A stretch of DNA of 20,296 nt from Candidatus Neomarinimicrobiota bacterium (lineage in GTDB: Bacteria; Fidelibacterota; Marinisomatia; Marinisomatales; TCS55), in NCBI GenBank assembly GCA_018651745.1, contig JABIDL010000015.1, forward strand, positions 1 through 20,296. The letters are read 5' to 3'. The position numbers were made by a program, and so were the translations under genes. The notes beneath the pieces are model-generated. The model did no database searches. It was not told the DNA's origin and saw only the letters and a program-made list of their open reading frames with translations. Below are positions 1 to 8,136 of this stretch, in pieces; the stretch's first letter is position 1; each line of letters begins with the position of its first letter.

Positions 1-51
1 CCGGGTCGCTTTGGGGAAAAGCCAAACCCTGAATCAGAAAAACAGTTATAA
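1..51 (+). other. Possible C-terminal end of a plus-strand gene
   Basis: Frame 1 is open from the window edge to a TAA at 49-51 and would encode about 16 residues ending ESEKQL. The stretch is more GC-rich than nearby spacers, which fits coding sequence converging on the Rrf2 gene. Frame 2 is also open, to about position 69, so the frame is not certain. An imperfect hairpin (GCTTT/AAAGC with GGGT/ACCC outside it) lies at 3-29. Confidence 0.25.
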
Positions 52-84
52 TAAAATAGGTGAATTTTGAAAGTGGTTTTATTT

Positions 85-549
85 TCATGCTTCCTGCTCT
101 TGTTTTTTATTCATGAGAGAAATGATATCCAGCTTGGACTGCAGCTCTTCACTGAACTGATTGATGTTCTTTTGTTCAAATATTTTTGAGATTTCTGTTT
201 TAGCCTTACCCCAATCATGGTGAACGGGACACGGACTTTCATCTGAACAAAATGGAAATCCAATAATACATCCTTCTAAAAATCCGTCGCCATCAATAAT
301 CCGTATAATATGATCTAATGTGATTTTGCTCCCGTTCTGATTGATGACAAATCCACCGTTGATACCTTTATGAGAAAGTATTAAATCGTGTTTAACCAAA
401 ATTTGTAAAACTTTTCCCAAAAAGTGGTTTGGGATATCCAACGCGCTTGCAATATCTCGTTGAAAAACTGGACTATTTTTTGGTTGTCCTGCTAAATACA
501 TGACCGCCTGAATGGCGTATTGCGACGATTTGGATAGTATGTTTGACAT
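85..549 (-). CDS. Rrf2-family transcriptional regulator, probably Fe-S
   Basis: This is a 154-residue Rrf2-type regulator, the usual length for the family. Residues 1-80 form the winged helix-turn-helix: an opening SSQYAIQAVMYLA helix, the recognition region around ASALDIPNHFLGKVLQIL, and a wing at KGINGGF. Three cysteines (94, 101, 107) lie in GCIIGFPFCSDESPCPVHHDW, where IscR, NsrR and RsrR bind their Fe-S cluster, so a redox or sulfur-responsive cluster is likely but inferred. The gene is the last of the minus-strand series, 151 bases after the molybdoenzyme start region, and its own upstream region carries a perfect dyad at 570-589. It may control the molybdoenzyme genes and itself. The effector is unknown. 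Confidence 0.9.
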   Translation of the reverse strand: MSNILSKSSQYAIQAVMYLAGQPKNSPVFQRDIASALDIPNHFLGKVLQILVKHDLILSHKGINGGFVINQNGSKITLDHIIRIIDGDGFLEGCIIGFPFCSDESPCPVHHDWGKAKTEISKIFEQKNINQFSEELQSKLDIISLMNKKQEQEA

Positions 550-569
550 GTTTTCTTTACTTAAAGATA

Positions 570-589
570 ATCAGACCTGTTTGTCTGAT
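570..589 (-). promoter_or_regulatory. Dyad operator upstream of the Rrf2 gene
   Basis: A perfect 7-base inverted repeat, ATCAGAC-6 bases-GTCTGAT, lies about 20 bases upstream of the Rrf2 start codon. On the minus strand a weak promoter (TTGATA about 18 bases from TAATAT, roughly 590-632) ends just before it, so the dyad would cover the transcription start. Size and place suit an autoregulatory Rrf2 operator. Binding is inferred. Confidence 0.5.
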
Positions 590-700
590 GGTAGATATTA
601 AGGAATATAAGATACGTTTATCAAGTTATATTTTTATTTTCATTTTTATTAAAGCTTGAGTTACGAGTTTTCATCTCCAATTTATTATGATAATCAAGGT

Positions 701-3547
701 TCATTTAATATAAAACTGCTCTTTTTGTGGTGTCAATGGTCGCCCCATCCAAAGCGGTCTTCGTAAACTATCTGGATGTGTTTCTCGTTCTTTGGCCCAT
801 TCATTCCATTTTTTAAAATGTTCGAATGATTTATTCGTATCCACAAAAACATCCCCATATTTCTCGCCGGATTCCGGCTTGGATATACTCACTTTTTGAA
901 GCCAACAATGGGCACCAGAAATAGGATCAGGATTTGCTGCATGCGTGATATTCTGATGAACACCCCCATCTCTCCACCAAACGCGATTGGTATCAGGATC
1001 ATCCGTTTCCCAAGGTTCAACCCCTTTCACTGTTTCCATCTTCCACTGTCCATCACCCATGTTTTTAATATCAACCGTATTCGTCATGTAGCGATTTCCC
1101 TCATCCTGCTGGCGGCGCCATCTTCCAATATGATGTGAGCAGGCCACTACGCCAGGTTTAATGGATTCTGTCACCCAAACTTTATCCACAAACCAACCAA
1201 TAGGTGTGGTTATTTTAAGTAAATCTCCATTATCTACGCCAAGGCGTTTTGCATCTTTGGTATGAATCCAAATGGGATTTTTATGGGCAATCTCTGTGAG
1301 CCATTTCGCATTAGCAGAGCGAGAATGAATATGAGTAGGTAATCTGAAATTTGGTAATAATACACATTCATTTTTACTCGTGTCCATTTCGTCTGGATGC
1401 ACATGGCTCTTAATTCGATATCCCGGTGTCGCATGTTCCGGATAACCAAAATCCACCATAGTTTGAGAATAAATTTCTTGTCGTTTAGATGGTGTAGGAA
1501 ATCCACCAAAACTCTTTCCATCCACTTGAATGCCAACGATATTGCCATCTTTTTCAATTTGGCCGTTCTCTTTCACGGTGGCGCCATTCATAGTGTCTTC
1601 ATTCACAAGATCTTCATTTTTCACATACACTTCAGGATCCACCATAAAAGCGCCAAACTTTCGCATGTATTCTAATGCAGATAATCCTTCTTTCTCCGCC
1701 ACTTCTGGCAAGCCATTCGTATGTTCGAAAATGTATTGATAATATTCGTCAACATTGATTTTTTCACCGTCTCGATATGGGCTCATAAAATGCTTCCGAA
1801 TCCCCAAATCGCCATCTTTGTCAATTCGCCAGGAAAGCTCAATCCAGAATTCATCTTCTTCCCATACTTCACCGGGATTTACTTCATAGGTGAATTCCAC
1901 TTCTTTTCCATCACGGCGAGCTTTTTCTCTCAATACCGGTTGACGAAATGCAATCCAAACACCCGCTTGCGTTTCGTAAGAATTAATATCATGCCGCTCG
2001 GATGCGTGCCCCATGGGCAATACATAATCAGCAAAAAACGCGGTCTCATTCCACGTGGGAGTTAATGCAATATGGCACCCAACTTTTTCTGCATCAGATA
2101 ACATTTCTATCCAAGAAAATCCATCGGGATAAGTCCACACCGGATTAAATACACGGGTGAAATACACATCCATTGTTCCACGGCCATCTTTGATTAAATG
2201 AGGTAAAATTTGGCTCATTTCATAATGCGTGAGCGTATATTCTTTCGGCCAAGCCAATTCATTCCACGCATCCGGTCCTGGTGGCACATCAAAAAATTCC
2301 GGATGAAATTTATTCCAAGCACTGGGGGATGTTCCCCCTTCTGTTCCGACAGAGCCAGTGAGCACATTCAGTAAATGAAGCGTCCGAGACACTTGCCATC
2401 CACCGAGATTCCCGATAGAAGCGCCACGCCACACATGAGTGGATAATTTACTCCCCGCTTTGCCAACCATCTTCGCCACGCGAATAATTTGATCTGCATC
2501 AATTTGCGCTTCTTTTGCTGCATATTCCGGTGTGAATTCTGCCCATTCTTCACTCAATCGTTTGATGAATTGATCAAACTCAATCGAGTCGTCCGGATGC
2601 AAATTCTTGAGATAATCATCCCAATTCACCCAGTTTTCCATATAATGACGATCATACAAGCCTTCGTCTAAAATAATTTTTGCCATAGCCAAATAAACGG
2701 CCGATTCACTGCCGGGATAGGTAGGCATCCATTCATCCGCCATAGACGCTGTATTGGATAGACGCGGATCCATCACAATGAGCTTGGCCCCTTTCATCAT
2801 ACCTTCCATAATGCGTTGGGCATGTGGATTAAAATAATGTCCCGTTTCCAAATGAGACGACGCGAGTAAAATAACTTCCGCATTGGTATGGTCCGGACTT
2901 GGACGATCGTATTTATGCCACATAGCATAACCGGCACGCGCACCAGCCGAACAAATATTTGTGTGGGAATTATGGCCATCCACTCCCCACGCTTTTAACA
3001 CCCGTTCTGCATATCCTTCATGCCCGGGGCGTCCCACATGGTAAACAACTTTTTCTTTACTTTTCCGTAAAGATTTAGCAATTTTTTCTGAAATTTCGTC
3101 CAATGCTTGATCCCAAGTGATGCGTTCCCACTTGCCTTCGCCTCGCTCACCCACTCGTTTCATGGGATATAAAATCCGTTCCGTATCATTTATTTGGTTG
3201 ATGGTTGCGGGACCTTTTGCGCAATTCCGTCCGCGACTCCCGGGATGATGTGGATTTCCTTCAAATTTCCGAACTTCATTTGAATCTTTATCAATATAAG
3301 CCAAAAGACCGCACGCTGATTCGCAATTGAAACAAGTGGTAGGCACTATGGAATAATGTCGTTCTTTTTTCTCCGGCCACGCTTTTGGGTCTAATTCTGT
3401 AAAATCATTCCATTCATCCGGTTCAGGGTATTTATACAATTCCCGGGGACCTTCCATAGCAAATTCTTCGGACCAATCAGGTCGGTCTGATATTTTAGGA
3501 ATAAGTCCTAATGATTCTGAAAATGTTTCTATCCAACTACGTTTCAT
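701..3547 (-). CDS. Molybdopterin oxidoreductase large subunit (CISM family, Soe/Psr-like)
   Basis: This is a 948-residue catalytic subunit of the DMSO-reductase superfamily. An N-terminal [4Fe-4S] site is formed by Cys72, Cys75, Cys79 and Cys109. Cys199 in HTNICSAGARAGY sits where the molybdenum thiolate ligand occurs in the Psr/Phs/Soe/Fdh group. The C-terminal part (about 770-880) looks like the molybdopterin dinucleotide-binding domain, with NRVWWRDGGVHQN and PDPISGAHCWLQKV typical of a Soe/Psr-like branch. The N-terminus (MKRSWIETFSESLG) has no twin-arginine signal, so the enzyme is probably cytoplasmic, like sulfite dehydrogenase SoeA. Electrons would pass to the ferredoxin/NrfD fusion encoded upstream. 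An AGGA lies just before the ATG, next to a family A repeat. The substrate (sulfite, polysulfide or other) cannot be read from sequence alone. Confidence 0.85.
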   Translation of the reverse strand: MKRSWIETFSESLGLIPKISDRPDWSEEFAMEGPRELYKYPEPDEWNDFTELDPKAWPEKKERHYSIVPTTCFNCESACGLLAYIDKDSNEVRKFEGNPHHPGSRGRNCAKGPATINQINDTERILYPMKRVGERGEGKWERITWDQALDEISEKIAKSLRKSKEKVVYHVGRPGHEGYAERVLKAWGVDGHNSHTNICSAGARAGYAMWHKYDRPSPDHTNAEVILLASSHLETGHYFNPHAQRIMEGMMKGAKLIVMDPRLSNTASMADEWMPTYPGSESAVYLAMAKIILDEGLYDRHYMENWVNWDDYLKNLHPDDSIEFDQFIKRLSEEWAEFTPEYAAKEAQIDADQIIRVAKMVGKAGSKLSTHVWRGASIGNLGGWQVSRTLHLLNVLTGSVGTEGGTSPSAWNKFHPEFFDVPPGPDAWNELAWPKEYTLTHYEMSQILPHLIKDGRGTMDVYFTRVFNPVWTYPDGFSWIEMLSDAEKVGCHIALTPTWNETAFFADYVLPMGHASERHDINSYETQAGVWIAFRQPVLREKARRDGKEVEFTYEVNPGEVWEEDEFWIELSWRIDKDGDLGIRKHFMSPYRDGEKINVDEYYQYIFEHTNGLPEVAEKEGLSALEYMRKFGAFMVDPEVYVKNEDLVNEDTMNGATVKENGQIEKDGNIVGIQVDGKSFGGFPTPSKRQEIYSQTMVDFGYPEHATPGYRIKSHVHPDEMDTSKNECVLLPNFRLPTHIHSRSANAKWLTEIAHKNPIWIHTKDAKRLGVDNGDLLKITTPIGWFVDKVWVTESIKPGVVACSHHIGRWRRQQDEGNRYMTNTVDIKNMGDGQWKMETVKGVEPWETDDPDTNRVWWRDGGVHQNITHAANPDPISGAHCWLQKVSISKPESGEKYGDVFVDTNKSFEHFKKWNEWAKERETHPDSLRRPLWMGRPLTPQKEQFYIK

Positions 3548-3558
3548 ATTTTTATCCT

Positions 3559-3583
3559 GCCACTAAGGCACGAAGACACAAAG
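3559..3583 (+). repeat. Family A dispersed repeat, forward copy
   Basis: This is a copy of the GCCACxAAGxCACxAAGACACAAAG unit immediately upstream of the molybdoenzyme start. It is inverted relative to 3597-3622 and 4036-4062, and with the latter encloses the GxxExxY gene. Confidence 0.8.
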
Positions 3584-3596
3584 TTATTATGATTCT

Positions 3597-3622
3597 TTCT
3601 TCGTTCTTTGTTGTCTTTCTGG
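3597..3622 (-). repeat. Family A repeat, degenerate inverted copy
   Basis: This is a diverged reverse-complement copy of family A (reads CCAGAAAGACAACAAAG on the minus strand), directly after the GxxExxY stop codon. It could form a hairpin with 3559-3583. Confidence 0.6.
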
Positions 3623-3628
3623 TTATTT

Positions 3629-4030
3629 CTATAAAATGATTCTCTTAATTCCATTTTTAATCAATGGGACATTAAAATTGATTAAAAAGCCCAATCGCTT
3701 ATCCATTAATTTTAAATGGCTTAATACTTGTGCTTGCCAAACTGTATTCATTTCATCAACAGCTTTTAATTCACAAATAATCTGTCCTTCAACGAAAACA
3801 TCTAATCTTAATCCTTCATCAAAAGTTATCCCATCATAAACAATAGGGATCTCGACCTGACGTTTTACTTTTAACCCACGCTTTCTTAATTCATGGCAAA
3901 ATGCAATTTCATAAATTTTTTCTAATAATCCTGGACCAAGATTCTTATGAACCGAAAATGCTGAATCCACTATTTTGGAAGCAATATCTTCTGTTTTAGC
4001 CGATAATTTTGTATGGTGTTTTTTATCCAT
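3629..4030 (-). CDS. GxxExxY protein (PD-(D/E)XK nuclease-like)
   Basis: This 133-residue protein is the usual size for the GxxExxY family. The name-giving motif is at Gly34-Glu37-Tyr40 (GLLEKIY). It is followed by a nuclease-like core with Asp77 in LRLDVFV, Glu87-Leu-Lys89 in ICELKAV, and Gln100 in WQAQVLSHL, matching the D...ExK pattern of PD-(D/E)XK folds. Its biological role is not established. The gene separates two subunit genes of one oxidoreductase that are normally adjacent, and family A repeats sit directly on both sides, so it looks like a passenger inserted with the repeats rather than an enzyme component. The start is preceded only by a weak GAAG. Confidence 0.85.
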   Translation of the reverse strand: MDKKHHTKLSAKTEDIASKIVDSAFSVHKNLGPGLLEKIYEIAFCHELRKRGLKVKRQVEIPIVYDGITFDEGLRLDVFVEGQIICELKAVDEMNTVWQAQVLSHLKLMDKRLGFLINFNVPLIKNGIKRIIL

Positions 4031-4035
4031 TTTTT

Positions 4036-4062
4036 CTTCGTGTTTTTGTGTCTTCGTGGCTA
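4036..4062 (-). repeat. Family A repeat, inverted copy
   Basis: This is a good copy of GCCACGAAGACACAAAAACACGAAG on the minus strand, between the stop of the ferredoxin/NrfD fusion gene (4065-4067) and the start of the GxxExxY gene (4030). It is inverted relative to 3559-3583. Confidence 0.8.
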
Positions 4063-4064
4063 AC

Positions 4065-5684
4065 TCAACTTAATGGTATCATTTGCGGCACACGAATCCT
4101 CACAAATTCTGTTAAATAAATTCCAATTAATGCACATCCACTCGCAATTAAAGTCATACTTGGATAATTATTCAGCAACACGATTGGCATTACACTTCCT
4201 ATCACAATTCCTGCCCAGAAATATTTGGAATAATATCCTTTTGTCATGAGCTGGATGGCTTTTTTTGTATCGGGCGTATCATGGGGCAATAAAATTTCTT
4301 TCGACATGATAATACTATTCGCAACAATGGCCCATAATAATGTATCGGCCATGGATGGAATCAATTCCGGCGATATGAACATGAGTGAAACTGTCCCTGC
4401 CATGACGGCGTGAACCAACATGTGAACGGCTGACAATTCAGTGGACTGCCATAAATCTCTCGATCGAGCTTGACCAAATAAGAACGCAGTATAAACCGCA
4501 CCAAGTATGGCAAAAATGGCACCAACTGCCCATAACCAAGTCCAACCAAGTCCAAAATAATAATCAACGAATTTCAATGTGACCAGTCCGCCAAATCCTG
4601 TAATAATGTAAGCACCACGAACCAGCCATGATTTCCACTGTGGACGAAGTAATACATATAAGAATCGATCGGGTCGATCTAAATCTTTCACTAAAAATGC
4701 ACCCGTTAATCCCATAAATATCAATGTAGTTATGAGTCCTGCCAATTCAGTGGACGGATCAATACTTCCATTTAAATATTGCCATATTGCCATCATTAAG
4801 AATGTGCCCGTGGCAATGGCTTTTGTCCAGACATAGGCAGGCACTTCCCATCCCCAAAGGACACCCTTACTTGGTGAATCATACACTCGCCGTGCTTTTT
4901 GCGAATCCATATCTTCTTGAATTTCTTTCGCTACATTATCGATGGCACGTTGGTCAATGGGTTTACCAGATCTGGCCGAATTCTCCATAGCCAATTGGAC
5001 TAATAAATTTCCCGTATCTGAATCCGCCAATCTCTGATCGGCATATTTCGCATAATGTCCCACACCCGCTGATTGCTCTGACCATAAATATTTTCCATCT
5101 CGTTCTGTAGCATTGGGATCCAACATTTCTTTCGTCCCGTTCACATAATACAAATTGGGGTCAGTCATTTTTTCCGGTTTCCGCGTCATTGTTTCTTCAT
5201 TGGCTACCAGTTGAGCAATTTTTGAATTCGTATCATCTAAATCACCGGAAACAATCGCTTCTACAGGACATACCACCACACAAGCCGGTTCGTAACCACC
5301 ATCAACACGATGGGCGCAATAATTACATTTCGCTGCAGTATTTGTATTTGGGTCGATATACAATGCATCATAGGGACACGCCTGCATGCACGATTTACAT
5401 CCGATGCAGCGATCGTTGTCAAAATCAACAATACCATCAGCTCGAGTATGAAGCGCCGTCGTTGGGCATATTTCTACACAAGGTGCATCCGCACAATGGT
5501 TGCATCTATGAACTGAAAATTCCCGAGTATTATTGGGGTATTCCCCTTTTTCAATATATTTCACATGGGTGCGATTAACACCAATAGGAACATCGTGCTC
5601 ACTTTTGCAAGCAACGGTGCAGGCATGACAGCCAATGCACATTCTATTATCTATTACAAATCCGTAATTCATATTTTTTGCCAT
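4065..5684 (-). CDS. Fused four-cluster ferredoxin and NrfD-like membrane subunit
   Basis: This 539-residue protein joins the electron-transfer and membrane subunits of a CISM complex (PsrB+PsrC, or SoeB+SoeC), which are usually separate genes. Residues 1-150 carry sixteen cysteines in four [4Fe-4S] sets: 16/19/22/26, 61/64/69/73, 93/96/99/103 and 120/123/135/139. A hydrophilic linker of about 130 residues follows. Residues 280-535 contain eight predicted membrane helices of NrfD type, with DLDRPDRFLYVLLRP between helices 2 and 3. It should pass electrons between the molybdenum subunit and the quinone pool. No Tat signal is present, so the clusters face the cytoplasm. The first ATG (5682-5684) lies inside a family A repeat with no clear ribosome binding site. 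Met5 at 5672 is an alternative start. Confidence 0.88.
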   Translation of the reverse strand: MAKNMNYGFVIDNRMCIGCHACTVACKSEHDVPIGVNRTHVKYIEKGEYPNNTREFSVHRCNHCADAPCVEICPTTALHTRADGIVDFDNDRCIGCKSCMQACPYDALYIDPNTNTAAKCNYCAHRVDGGYEPACVVVCPVEAIVSGDLDDTNSKIAQLVANEETMTRKPEKMTDPNLYYVNGTKEMLDPNATERDGKYLWSEQSAGVGHYAKYADQRLADSDTGNLLVQLAMENSARSGKPIDQRAIDNVAKEIQEDMDSQKARRVYDSPSKGVLWGWEVPAYVWTKAIATGTFLMMAIWQYLNGSIDPSTELAGLITTLIFMGLTGAFLVKDLDRPDRFLYVLLRPQWKSWLVRGAYIITGFGGLVTLKFVDYYFGLGWTWLWAVGAIFAILGAVYTAFLFGQARSRDLWQSTELSAVHMLVHAVMAGTVSLMFISPELIPSMADTLLWAIVANSIIMSKEILLPHDTPDTKKAIQLMTKGYYSKYFWAGIVIGSVMPIVLLNNYPSMTLIASGCALIGIYLTEFVRIRVPQMIPLS

Positions 5685-5707
5685 AAAGACTCAAAGACAC
5701 AAAAGAC
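5680..5707 (+). repeat. Family A repeat, forward copy overlapping a start codon
   Basis: This is a GCCATAAAGACTCAAAGACAC-type copy. Its first bases form the reverse complement of the proposed start ATG of the ferredoxin/NrfD fusion gene. It pairs with the inverted copy at 5791-5816, and the roughly 83 bases between them hold only AT-rich sequence. Confidence 0.75.
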
Positions 5708-5790
5708 TAAAATATTTAAAAACTATTTTATGAATCTTCAAACTATTTTGGGCTTTTTCTTTTTATTTAATTCCTATTGATTATCTTTTA

Positions 5791-5816
5791 TTCGTGTCTT
5801 GGAGCCTTCGTGGCTA
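5791..5816 (-). repeat. Family A repeat, inverted copy
   Basis: This reads GCCACGAAGGCTCC on the minus strand and begins one base after the stop codon of the 331-residue secreted protein gene. It forms an inverted pair with 5680-5707. Confidence 0.75.
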
Positions 5817-5817
5817 A

Positions 5818-6813
5818 TCAATCTTCAAATAGGTCTTCAATACTTCCAGAAATAATCCCCGGAATCATGGTGTATTTTGCAAAGGCTGCATAGCCCGAAT
5901 CCCAATAATACAATTGCATCCGCCACATTTGCCCGTATTGAACCGCTTTTACTTTACGTCCATCTTTATACGCGATTATTTCAACAGGGTGGGCCGATGT
6001 ATGATCAATTCCAGGTAATGGAGAATCATTAGATTTACCATTGCTCCTGAAATCAGAATTAATGCTGGTAGTTCGATTTTCTGTATAATCATTCGTAACT
6101 CCGAAATAAACAGCATCTTTAAAATCAATTTTAGAAATAATTCGCCAACCATCACATTCTTCTGGACCACCATCTTTACTACCATTGATAATTGATTCTA
6201 CTTTTGAGACAGCGGCTTCCATTGTTTTTTCTTTAAACAATACATCCTGCGAACTTTCCCAATTTCTCCACATAGCCATCATTTTAGCGGGACCATCCCC
6301 ATTAAAATCATTCAAATCATCTTCATCTCTTAAAGGTGGTTGTTGTTCAGACACAACTTGACCCGGAACATTCGCAACGACAGCTTTCATTTCATCAGCT
6401 ACACTCTTTGCACTGTTGAGTAAGGCTGTATATGATTTTGAATCTTCATAAAAAACCATAGCATGCGCTACTGGGTTTGTCATATTAATGTATGTTTTAC
6501 GGCCTTTCCCATATTCATAAATTGCGACACGTAACACTTGAGCTGAAATGGTATTTGGTTCTTCATTTTCAGCTACTTTCATGTAATTTGGGGACGTCAA
6601 TAAATATAACCGAGATTTCTGCCCATCTATATCGGATGAATTAAAATCATATTTTGAATGAAGCGTTAAGTTGGATTCACCCAATGCAGTTTCAAATGCT
6701 ATCGTCGTTTCTTCAAAAGAGCCGGATGCGTTCAATATTTTTTCGAAAATGCCAATATCCGGACCGGCAAAAAGAAGTTGGCAAAGTGTAAAAATGATTA
6801 ATGGAATTCTCAT
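5818..6813 (-). CDS. Secreted protein of unknown function
   Basis: This is a 331-residue protein I do not recognise. Residues 1-17 form a signal peptide (MRIPLIIFTLCQLLFAG, likely cut after LFA), so it is exported. The mature part is mixed alpha/beta and acidic, with one cysteine (in PEECDGW) and an aspartate-rich stretch, DEDDLNDFNGDG, that could bind calcium. No membrane helix follows the signal. A strong ribosome binding site, AAAGGAG, sits before the ATG. It is the last gene of a tight series with the TPR protein and the 43-residue protein, and lies just upstream of the molybdoenzyme genes. A periplasmic partner of that complex is possible but unsupported by homology. Confidence 0.75.
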   Translation of the reverse strand: MRIPLIIFTLCQLLFAGPDIGIFEKILNASGSFEETTIAFETALGESNLTLHSKYDFNSSDIDGQKSRLYLLTSPNYMKVAENEEPNTISAQVLRVAIYEYGKGRKTYINMTNPVAHAMVFYEDSKSYTALLNSAKSVADEMKAVVANVPGQVVSEQQPPLRDEDDLNDFNGDGPAKMMAMWRNWESSQDVLFKEKTMEAAVSKVESIINGSKDGGPEECDGWRIISKIDFKDAVYFGVTNDYTENRTTSINSDFRSNGKSNDSPLPGIDHTSAHPVEIIAYKDGRKVKAVQYGQMWRMQLYYWDSGYAAFAKYTMIPGIISGSIEDLFED

Positions 6814-6851
6814 AAGGATTCTCCTTTATTTAAATGAATGATGATACGAAA

Positions 6852-6983
6852 CTAACCGTATAACTCTTTTGCTTTTTTGGCTGCTTTAGCTTCTTCTTCT
6901 GAATATCCTTTCCCTGACCAAAGCATATCGTAATTTATGGTTACAACGCCATCATGTGGAAATCCCGGTATTAATTCAGCCAT
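6852..6983 (-). CDS. Small 43-residue protein
   Basis: This is a short gene with ATG at 6983 and TAG at 6852-6854, preceded by an AAGGAG ribosome binding site at good spacing. It starts 21 bases after the TPR gene stop and ends 38 bases before the secreted-protein gene. The product begins MAELIPGFPHDGVV, continues through INYDMLWSGKGY, and ends in an acidic-to-basic helix, EEEAKAAKKAKELYG. It has no cysteine, no signal peptide and no membrane segment. Strong translation signals and operon placement support a real gene. Its function is unknown; it could be a small partner of the TPR protein. Confidence 0.7.
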   Translation of the reverse strand: MAELIPGFPHDGVVTINYDMLWSGKGYSEEEAKAAKKAKELYG

Positions 6984-7004
6984 TTTTTTACTCCTTGTAT
7001 GTTC

Positions 7005-8006
7005 TTATAACCAATGAAACCCATGATCCAATCCCCACTGTTTCGCTGAGACATCTCCCCAATAGGCGGATTGCCTAAAGAAATGAGTCGCTTCATCAAG
7101 TTGGTTTTTTGCTTCATAAATGGCTCCAAGACAATTGTATGATTTTGTATGTTTTTCATTTAATTCTATGGCTTGATTATAAGCAATAATCGCCTTTTCT
7201 TTCAGATTCAATTTTTCAAAAGTTTGTCCAAGTTGATAATGGGGCTTTGCATTTTTTAATTCAATATGTGTAGCATTTTTATATGAATCTAATGCTTGTT
7301 CAAATTCTCCATTTTTATAGTGAGCCAATCCTTTTTTCATAAATGCTCTATAATGGTTTGGATAAAGTTTAACGACTTCATTATAGGCATAAATTGCATT
7401 TTCATACTGACCTATATTTTGGAATGTATTCCCCAACGCATACAATGCTCTACCATGATATGCATCAAGTTTCAAGCAAGATTGATATGAGACAATCGCT
7501 TTGTCTAATTCTCGATTATGCACATGAGTGTTTCCGAGATTATACCAAGCATTGGCATAATTTGGATTTATCTCGATGGCTTTATTAAAGGATTCTATTG
7601 CCTGATTAAACCGACTGTCCGCATCATAGGTTACGCCCAAATTATTCATGGCTTCTGTATGGTTGGATTTCAATGAAATAGCTTTTTCGTAATGATGGAC
7701 AGAAGATGTATAATCTTTTTTTCGGTAAAAACAATTTCCTAAATAATATTGACATTGTGCATTATGGGGTTGAAGAGCATAAGCTTCATTAAAATAATGA
7801 ATAGCATTGTCAAATCGTTTGCCACGATAAGCAAATAAGCCTTTTTGAAACCAATCCATGGATTCCAATGCATCATGGCTTTCTTGGGTATTGGGACTTG
7901 GCAAAGATTCATCCAATAAACTATTTGTAATGGCAAATACATTAGACAATACATGAATGTCTGTGGTTTCTACATAAGCGATGGCATTGGGTTGTGATTT
8001 ATTCAT
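7005..8006 (-). CDS. TPR repeat protein, eight repeats
   Basis: This is a 333-residue soluble protein. After about 48 leader residues come eight uninterrupted 34-residue tetratricopeptide repeats (about 49-82, 83-116, 117-150, 151-184, 185-218, 219-252, 253-286, 287-320). They show the usual pattern, for example AWYNLGNTH...LDKAIVSYQSCLKLD. No signal peptide is present, so it is cytoplasmic and probably a binding scaffold. The AAAGGGG before its start lies within repeat D, so the repeat may supply the ribosome binding site. It follows the J-domain-like gene and precedes the 43-residue protein. The partner is unknown. Confidence 0.88.
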   Translation of the reverse strand: MNKSQPNAIAYVETTDIHVLSNVFAITNSLLDESLPSPNTQESHDALESMDWFQKGLFAYRGKRFDNAIHYFNEAYALQPHNAQCQYYLGNCFYRKKDYTSSVHHYEKAISLKSNHTEAMNNLGVTYDADSRFNQAIESFNKAIEINPNYANAWYNLGNTHVHNRELDKAIVSYQSCLKLDAYHGRALYALGNTFQNIGQYENAIYAYNEVVKLYPNHYRAFMKKGLAHYKNGEFEQALDSYKNATHIELKNAKPHYQLGQTFEKLNLKEKAIIAYNQAIELNEKHTKSYNCLGAIYEAKNQLDEATHFFRQSAYWGDVSAKQWGLDHGFHWL

Positions 8007-8011
8007 TATTT

Positions 8012-8046
8012 CTAACCCCTTTGTGTTTCCCCTGTGACAGGGGAAA
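8012..8046 (-). repeat. Family D hairpin repeat, left copy
   Basis: This contains a perfect 10-base stem with a 1-base loop (TTTCCCCTGT-g-ACAGGGGAAA, 8026-8046), followed on the minus strand by CACAAAGGGGTTAG. It is inverted relative to 8079-8114. The AAAGGGG could act as the ribosome binding site of the TPR gene. Confidence 0.8.
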
Positions 8047-8078
8047 AAGATCTAATTTTCAATTGAAATCCTTTTTTA

Positions 8079-8114
8079 TCTCCCCTGCAATAGGGGAGAA
8101 TTAAAGTGGGGTTA
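8079..8114 (+). repeat. Family D hairpin repeat, right copy
   Basis: An 8-base stem, TCTCCCCT-gcaat-AGGGGAGA (8079-8099), is followed by AATTAAAGTGGGGTT. It is the same unit as 8012-8046 in the opposite orientation, in the spacer between the J-domain-like and TPR genes. Confidence 0.8.
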
Positions 8115-8136
8115 TAATAGATAAATACACCAAATT

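Noticed and set aside
5189-5578. Plus-strand open frame of 129 residues rich in His and Cys
   Set aside because: It is the complement of the ferredoxin cysteine codons; the composition follows from the antisense reading.
6852-6983. RiPP precursor for the radical SAM enzyme
   Set aside because: The peptide has no Cys, no repeated core and no leader motif, and is separated from the enzyme by two genes.
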